Below, piece by piece: positions 57,734 through 64,000 of a stretch of 64,000 bases of DNA. A program made the translations under genes and the position numbers. Origin of the DNA: Neopestalotiopsis rosae (Eukaryota; Ascomycota; Sordariomycetes; Amphisphaeriales; Sporocadaceae); contig JALGAS010000004.1 in NCBI GenBank assembly GCA_023078685.1, forward strand, positions 4,030,001-4,094,000, written 5' to 3'. Numbering within the stretch: the stretch's first letter is position 1; each line of letters starts with the position of its first letter. The notes below the pieces were generated by a model, which had not been told where the DNA came from, searched no databases, and saw only the letters and a list, made by a program, of their open reading frames with translations.

Positions 57734-58770
57734 TTTTGAAGCAGGTGTGAATAGTCATACGAGCAAAAGAGAATGAGTCAAGGATTTGTATTTACTCGAG
57801 GATATCGGTGCCAAGTATATGGGGCACTTCGTTAAGATATCTAGTCTGGAACGCTCAGCCGTTTTCATGACTCTCTGCCTTCATGGGTGCAGCGAGTTGA
57901 AAGGCATTTGATCGCAATAGTGCTTCTTACCTGCAGCACATTTCTACTGGATGCATATTAGATACTTTAGTCCACACTGAATAGCGGTATCCCTTCGCCC
58001 TTGTATTCGGCACTTGAAGTACGGAGTGAAATGCTGTATTTGCGGAGTCCAGATCGGCTCGTTTAGCCATCCTATTACATGCGTATGGTATCAACATTAT
58101 ATGTAGGTAGGGGAGGCTGACGGCGACTGATAATGCATCAAGTCGGATTGATCTGCTTGTCAGCAGCATGGGAGTATACATGTCGGGTTCTACAAGATTT
58201 CATGGTGTCCATACAAACTACGATTGAGCGCGGTGGCCATCCCTGAAGAGGCAAATCTGATGAAACCTAGAGTAACATTTCGTGAAATGCAGGACCAAGA
58301 TTGAGCCAATGAACGACCCCTCAACGATCCCAATATTGATCTGTCTATCACTTGCTTTCTTCTTCTCCTTCTGTCTCACTCAGAAGTTTTATAGCAAACC
58401 AAGCGCTCATACAAAAGTCCACGCTCGGTTCTATTCAATGTCTACAATACAAACACCTCATTGCAACTGATCAGATCTCCAGCACATCGGTTTTTATCAC
58501 TTTATCATCCTGTGATTCATCCTCCAGGCTCTACATGCCATCCAGGAACGAAAATAACAACGAACCATCAGTCATCGTTCACTACCCCACATGAAAACCC
58601 TATATTTCTCTTTCGCGTAGAACTCGTATGCAGTATACACTGACAAACCCCTTAGATGGTTGAGGAACCTGCGCTCAAATGTTGACATCTGACGGCAGAT
58701 TGCTCCATACCTGCCTATCTATTGGCCAACCCATTTCTGCCTTATGTACTTCTCGCATACTGCTTCCAAC
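57734..58770. other. Promoter region of the sugar porter gene
   Basis: No gene or repeat recognised. Confidence 0.5.
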
Positions 58771-59130
58771 TTATGGCAACTTGCACGTACGCTTTAACCA
58801 AGATGGAGCTGGAACGAACACTATTCGAAGCTTACAGGCCTGCAAGACCGGGCAGAAGCAGCAGATCAACGACCAGCAGCAGGGTTTCCCCTTGCCATGA
58901 TGCAAGAGTCCCCAAATGATAGACCCGGGGCGTTTCCTACAAACGGAAAAGCACCTCCACATTCGTTCATCAGCGATATGCGCGGGCACTCCCGGTTCGG
59001 CAATCCACTGCCCCTCCAACCCACTCCGCCGCTTGTCTTCAACGGTCACTGCATATTTGCCGGGGTGGGGTTTTCCGTATTCCATGTCGAGAATCAGATC
59101 ATGTATTCCAACTGTTTTGATCAGCACCAT
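58771..59130 (-). CDS. Hypothetical protein, up to 119 aa (uncertain)
   Basis: ATG at 59128-59130, with a TATA-like ATATAAT roughly 95 nt before it on the minus strand. The first 65 residues look protein-like (MVLIKTVGIHDLILDMEYGK, then HPGKYAVTVEDKRRSG). The last 40, after CRKRPGS, are Cys/Lys-rich and poor in quality, so a splice near GTTTGTAGG is possible and the true end may differ. I recognise no family. Kept only as a candidate because codon use in the first half is good. Confidence 0.3.
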   Translation of the reverse strand: MVLIKTVGIHDLILDMEYGKPHPGKYAVTVEDKRRSGLEGQWIAEPGVPAHIADERMWRCFSVCRKRPGSIIWGLLHHGKGKPCCWSLICCFCPVLQACKLRIVFVPAPSWLKRTCKLP

Positions 59131-59317
59131 TCTGTCTTTACGCTCTGGGTTTTCTCAGTAAGAAATTTACAAGTCGATGAGGAAATCGTAGTCTAGGGGG
59201 GGACATCGGCCTCTGACCACTATTATATGGCCCCTATGTACTTAAATAAGTAGGCGTGAAGCAACACCCTACCCTATTGACAAGACGCAGAATCTCCCAA
59301 GTCTGGAATTCCAAACA

Positions 59318-60186
59318 CTACATAGCCATAAACCCACCGTCAATCATGAGGCAAGTGCCTGTGACAAAAGACGATGCGTCTGAGCATAGCCAAAGCGAGC
59401 CCTGTGCGACCTCGTGCGGTTGGCCGAAGCGATGCAACTGACTGGCTGTCTTTGCGAATTCTTCCTCGGTTGACCCCATGATCTCGAGGGCAGCAGCTGC
59501 CATGTCTGACTGAGGAATCAAGAGAAGGATTGTAGCAATAGGGAATATGAGAGCAAATGCAATATAAGGATGGATGGGAGATAACTCACGTAGATCGCAC
59601 CAGGAGCTATTGCATTGATTCGGATGCCCTTGGGACCACCCTCGGAAGAAGCATGCTTGGTGAGCCCGATCAAGGCATGCTTTGTCGACGTGTAGGCCGG
59701 CATGTTCGGCTGCGGTCTGAATGCATTAATGGAGGCAATGTTGACAATCGAGCCCTTGATTCCCGCCGCGATCATTGCTCTCATTTCGTATTTGCAGCAG
59801 AGCGCCGTCCCCGTCAGGTTGATACCGACCAGACGAGTCCAGTAGTCCTCATCAAAGTCGGTGAGCGGCGTGCCGTCCGGCGTCAAGGCGGCGTTATTGA
59901 CGGCGCAGTTCAATGCGCCGTACTTTTCCACCGTCTTGTTCACGAGGCTTTGCACTTGTTCAGAACTTGAAATGTCCGTCTGGATAAAGATCACGTCGCC
60001 GAGCTTGGATAGTTCTGCGGCCGCCGCTTCGCCCTTGTCGGTTTGAACATCTGCAATCACAACCTTGGCTCCGGCCTTGAGGAACAGCTCAGCAGTGGCT
60101 CTGCCCATGCCCTGAGCACCTCCGGTGACCAGCGCGACTTTTCCCTGGAGGACAGGATAGACTGGAAACTCGGGAACATTAGGCAT
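59318..60186 (-). CDS. Classical short-chain dehydrogenase/reductase, 262 aa
   Basis: Exons 60186-59590 and 59509-59318 (intron 80 bp), both phase 0. The cofactor motif TGGAQGMG is at about 21-28, the acidic residue in VVIADVQTDKG (Asp after the second strand) favours NAD(H), and NNAAL follows near 97. Ser in NIASINAF and YTSTK supply the catalytic triad. The C-terminus SSFVTGTCLMIDGGFMAM is the normal end of 250-260-residue SDRs; the cyclohexanol/3-oxoacyl-reductase-like subgroup is the closest look-alike. Substrate unknown. It is head-to-head with the rhodopsin-domain gene. Confidence 0.92.
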
Positions 60187-61706
60187 TGTGGCAAATATCG
60201 ATTAGACACGATATTGTGGGAAGAAATAGCGACAAAGTGCAGGATTGTGCAAGGTGTTTGTCTCCAACGTCAAAGGACAACAAGAAGGTGCTGTGCAAAA
60301 GTTGGGTATTACATTCAACGCATTCCTTACCTGGCTGCAATAGTTTTCAAGTCTCGTGAAGCTGGTAGATATGTTTTCTTCGTACTTAATGCTTGCTAAC
60401 AGAGCGGGGAGGCTTACGGCATATGCAGACTGCTACGGAACCTGGTGCTGCAGCTGTTATTGGCCATTCCAGGGTCAAGCAAGCTGATCTTCTCGTCCTT
60501 GTAGTGGCCTTCGCGTATCAGATTCAGCCGACGGGTTCCATAGCCTCTTACTAGTATGGTGACATGCAGCATCTCATCCTAGGGTGTTGATAGTCGGAGG
60601 CAACCATGGCTGACTGACCGCGCTTATAGTGGGGGACTCAACCGGGGTTGGGGGTAGTGTTTATGTCATATTTTTATAGACTGTCGCGAAAAGCGAAGTA
60701 GAACGCTCAAAGACTGTTTAGGGAGGTAGAAGAGAAAAAGTACCTGTAATATTGGAGTAGCGTTGGGAAATATACCCTGTAAAGATCGTCAGTTGCTTTC
60801 AACGCATAGAGCCAATAAGCAACATCACGTTTAGGTGATTGTCTTGTCCAACTTTTTACCTGAGAAAAGTAACTCATGAACAACATGTAAAGACAAAACC
60901 CCTGGTCCTCATTCAACCACCCTCGAGATCGCGCTGATGATCATCGTTTCTTTCAATAATTCAACTCTTGCCAATCTCGTTTATTGCGTTTTAATTCTTT
61001 ATAGCCTGCTGACAACGCCATTTGCTCTGAAATTTCGTTTGGCATGAGAAACGTTTCGAAGCAAGCCATTATATTGTCGATCACACTTCCCATCACAACT
61101 CACATTCTTGCAGGTATAGGACGTTTCGATCCGCTCGGTTTGCCTCCGTTGTTTGCAGTTCGGATAATTCCCCTTGCCGTTTTGCCAGAGATCGACAAGG
61201 AAGAGCCTTCTGTCAGGTAGGGAGGAAAAGCGACAGATCACTCAATAAGCATTCAAGTCATGCATCGTCGTCCGCATCGGCCCTACCGAGCGAGGAACAG
61301 ACCCATCCCAAGATGCAAAAAAATGATAACTCGACAGGTGCAACATCATTTACCCAGATCATGGATTCTTTTTTCCCTTTCACTCAAACACTGGTGGTAG
61401 AATATTCCAATATCCCAGCAAAGGAAGTACAGTGCATTAGATTGAGATAGCTCCTGTTTGGACTGTGAATTTTCAGCTGCCCTCGATAGGGGACAAACGT
61501 GAAAGTCATGAGCTACTATTGGCTGTACCGTCATTTAGAGATATGTTTTCATCAAAAAAAAAAATGGCCGAATGATGCCATTGTATAAAGACTACGAGAG
61601 AGAATCGCAATAGTCTCGAGTGAGTCACAATCCTCATTTCAATTATCCGTGTAGGCTTACCAGCTTAAACATTGAATCACATCTTCCTACAATCAAATAT
61701 CTCATT
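60187..61706. other. Head-to-head intergenic region
   Basis: Promoters of the SDR and the rhodopsin-domain gene. The frame 60999-61241 (minus) has several Cys but starts with GTG; not accepted. A short A-run (A9-A10) is at about 61555. Confidence 0.55.
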
Positions 61707-63169
61707 ATGCCTTTGGGAGGTAAAGGGCCAGCGACGATTGGCGTACTCTGCATTGAGACGGCAATATCTGGACTTTGCGTTGGCGGCCGTTATTTCACTC
61801 GCCGGATCCTCAAAAACAACCCTGGTTACGATGATACCATTCTCTTGGCTTCATGGGTGAGTATGAATACTCTTTTCCTCTGCACCGAGTACGGGGGATT
61901 GTAAGCTGAGCAAGGAACTGAAAACCCTCGACAGATCTTCATGGTCGCTTTTGCAGTTCTGTTCACCATCAGCTCCATATACGGGTTCGGTCAGCATGCC
62001 GATGCGCTTGAACGGGAGGACATTAAGATGGCAACCTTGATCGAGCTTTGCGGCCAATTCATGGTGTCTCTGGCAATGGGTCTGAGCAAGACAGGCGTGG
62101 CTTTGTTCTTGATGCGTATCATTACCAATAAATGGTAAGACGTTTCTGAATGACCCACTACGTTTGTATGGCTTTGCGAATGAGCTAACACGAATCTTTC
62201 TAGGCAAATTGCCGTGCTATGGGGATGGATCGTGATCATGATGGCTCTCAGTATTCTGCTTGCCGTGTCTTGTTTTGCGCAATGCTATCCGGTCCAGAGT
62301 CTGTGGGATGCAGATGTTACAATGGAAGCATGCCCTCTAAATTTGACCAAGATTGCATTCGTCATGTGCTGTAAGTCATCTAGTCATGCAGTCATCTCCA
62401 TGTTGGGCTTACAATAGCAAACCAGCGTTCTCTGCAGCTATGGACTTTTTTCTTGCCCTCTGTCCATACTACGCGCTCAAGGACTTGAACATGAAACGGA
62501 AAGAAAAATGGACCATTATCATCTCCCTGTCTCTTGGCATCTTGTAAGTCATTCCATATCGACTCGATGACGACTCGCTAAGTGATGTTGAGTGCCGGAG
62601 CCTTTGGTATTGTTCGCACAGTAGGTCTGGGCGTACTTTCCGAGACTGCAGATTACCTTTGTAAGAATCCTCAATTTGTATACCTTTTCTTCATTCCCTC
62701 ATTAGTCATCAGCACTGGAAACTGATGGATGCATGATTCTTTAAATGCTACTGCGGATTCAGTCATGTATACCTCAACAGAACTGACGTTGACACTCGTC
62801 TGTGTCTCCCTCCCAATCTTCCGACCGCTGTTTCGGCGACTCTCGAGTTACTATTCTTACGATAGAACTGATACAAAAGAACGATCCGGCGCCGGGTACC
62901 AAAGCCAACGGGTCACTTTGGAACGAATGAGGTCTGCCAAGGTTAACCCCCGGACAGCGTCTGATGCCGAGGTCGGATTAGATTTCCTCACGGCCGAGGG
63001 AGCAAGGAAGAGTAGCTGCAACGATGATGCCAGCAACGGGCTTTATAATATTTGGCGGCAAGACAGTAGCAGCACAAAGAGTATTCTCGACAAGAGACAT
63101 GGAATCGTCCGCAGGCAGGAAGTCACCATTAGCTACGATCGCAATGACGCACACTTCGAGAGGCATTAA
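61707..63169 (+). CDS. Fungal rhodopsin-domain (Pth11-related) integral membrane protein
   Basis: Six exons: 61707-61856, 61935-62134, 62204-62370, 62426-62543, 62593-62660, 62763-63169; 369 aa. The protein has seven hydrophobic segments. Family marks are GGRYFTRR with PGYDD after helix 1, YGFGQHADAL in the first extracellular loop, LSKTGVALFLMRI, the AMDFFLALCPYYALKDL-type helix 5 with the following basic loop, and CVSLPIFRPLF in helix 7. The 75-residue cytosolic tail is Ser/Arg-rich. The acceptor of intron 3 is the CCAG ending at 62425, the only one that keeps the frame; intron 5 (102 bp) also holds an unused CAG. Members are putative receptors; no CFEM domain is present. Confidence 0.85.
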
Positions 63170-63337
63170 GTAGGGGAGTATGTAATTCTATAATTGTATC
63201 CAAATTCGCCATTTTTGGTCAATGCCATCTCTGAGTATATCGTCCAGCATGTCCCGGGAGTTTCGCCGATGAGTATACATCATTGAAAAACGATGGTGCT
63301 TGGAATCAGAATCCAAGCCAATAACCCTCATTTCCAC

Positions 63338-64000
63338 TTATATCACAAACAGGTTCAATCCAACGAAGAGCAGGGCGGTCGCGTATACTGCGATGCCGGA
63401 TGTCAGCAAACTTGCTTCAGAGGCTATAGTGATTTGACTTGACTGATTCTTGTCTGTTTCGTTTGTGGTGCTGGCAGCCGTACCATTACCGCCAGATGCA
63501 CCGTTAGATGTGGTAGGTGTGGTAGGTGTGGTAGATGTAGAGCCGCTACCAGACTTACTGCTTGTGCTGCCACTGGAAATGCTAGTCGAGGCGCTGCTTG
63601 CGGCGCTGCTCGAACTGCTTCCAGAGCTGCTTCCAGAGCTGCTTCCCGAAGTGCTTCCCGAGCTGCTACCTGAGCTGCTACCCGAGCTGCTACCTGAGCT
63701 GCTACCCGAAGAGCTGCTAGTATCAGCACCTGTAGTCGTACCCGTAGTTCCTGAACCAGTAGTGACCTCGGGAGCGGCCTCGGTTGGGGTGACCAGCTTG
63801 GCCTGGCCGCTGAAATCACACGCCGATGTCGATTTGCCCTGGTTGACGTAGTATTGGTTGAGCGCATAGGCCAATTGCTGTGTAGCGTTGCACATGGTGA
63901 AGGCTCCATAGCTTCCGGTCGTGGCGTCGGAAGTGATTTCAGTGCAAGCCGAGGAATCCATGCCACAGACGGTACCAAACAAGGATCCGATATCCTCCGT
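63338..64000 (-). CDS. GH72 beta-1,3-glucanosyltransferase, C-terminal part (5' end outside window)
   Basis: The frame is open from 64000 down to the TAA at 63338-63340 (220 codons). The visible part starts inside the X8/CBM43 Cys-rich module (SLFGTVC, YGAFTMCNATQQLAYALNQYY, SACDFSGQA), typical of Gas1/Gel enzymes with a second domain. After it come a long Ser/Gly/Thr stalk of about 110 residues and a hydrophobic C-terminal tail (LTSGIAVYATALLFVGLNLFVI) for GPI anchoring; Asn or Ser around NQSSQ could be the anchor site. The enzyme cuts and rejoins beta-1,3-glucan in the cell wall. The catalytic GH72 domain lies beyond the window. Confidence 0.92.
   Translation of the reverse strand, partial: TEDIGSLFGTVCGMDSSACTEITSDATTGSYGAFTMCNATQQLAYALNQYYVNQGKSTSACDFSGQAKLVTPTEAAPEVTTGSGTTGTTTGADTSSSSGSSSGSSSGSSSGSSSGSTSGSSSGSSSGSSSSSAASSASTSISSGSTSSKSGSGSTSTTPTTPTTSNGASGGNGTAASTTNETDKNQSSQITIASEASLLTSGIAVYATALLFVGLNLFVI
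63598..63719 (-). repeat. 12-bp tandem coding repeats (Ser-Ser-Gly-Ser) in the GH72 stalk
   Basis: About ten units of a 12-bp motif encoding SSGS/SSSG; adjacent units are near identical in sequence, so length variation among strains is expected. Confidence 0.85.

Noticed and set aside
60999..61241. Cys-containing 80-aa frame that might be a small secreted protein
   Set aside because: Begins with GTG, no signal peptide.

Overview
The window is nuclear DNA of a filamentous ascomycete, most likely a sordariomycete. Many genes carry short introns (about 50-100 bp) with GTAAGT/GTGAGT-type donors, CTAAC/CTGAC-like branch points and CAG/TAG acceptors. The protein families are typical of that group: fungal rhodopsin-domain protein, DUF3632, GH72, GH115, HPC2 and RPAP1. 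The order-level guess (Hypocreales) rests on general look only. I rebuilt every spliced gene by hand and checked that the exon phases add up to an open frame. No core secondary-metabolite synthase, CRISPR array or intact transposon is visible.

Layout. 1-4.4 kb: end of an NmrA-like protein, a vacuolar/plasma-membrane-type amino acid transporter and a small hypothetical gene. 6.1-14.4 kb: five genes in a row on the + strand (secreted L-asparaginase, DUF3632 protein, monocarboxylate-type MFS carrier, five-exon O-methyltransferase, SDR). The last three look like a small tailoring/export set without a backbone enzyme. 14.4-19.2 kb: nothing convincing. 19.2-24.3 kb: small basic/Ser-rich protein, low-complexity Ser-rich protein, secreted GH28 exo-polygalacturonase. 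25.3-31.0 kb: mitochondrial ABC transporter Atm1 and an AIF/FSP1-like flavoprotein, divergently transcribed.

31.2-40.3 kb is the most interesting part. It holds a GH115 alpha-glucuronidase with no evident signal peptide, a Dal5-family MFS permease, and a divergently transcribed glucarate-dehydratase-like enolase-superfamily enzyme with the catalytic set intact. Together they suggest a small cluster for uptake and breakdown of glucuronate-type sugars from xylan; the reading is inferred from context. 41.0-50.9 kb: housekeeping block with HPC2/ubinuclein-like HIR subunit, RPAP1/Rba50-like protein and Vps74/GOLPH3. The 4.2-kb gap between the first two holds a striking symmetric sequence element.

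52.6-64 kb: an intron-containing tRNA-Phe(GAA), a C11orf54/DUF1907-type zinc protein, a phenolic acid decarboxylase, a sugar-porter MFS protein, a classical SDR, a fungal rhodopsin-domain membrane protein and the C-terminal half of a GPI-anchored GH72 beta-1,3-glucanosyltransferase running off the right edge. GH28, GH115, glucarate dehydratase and phenolic acid decarboxylase point to a lifestyle in contact with plant cell wall material.
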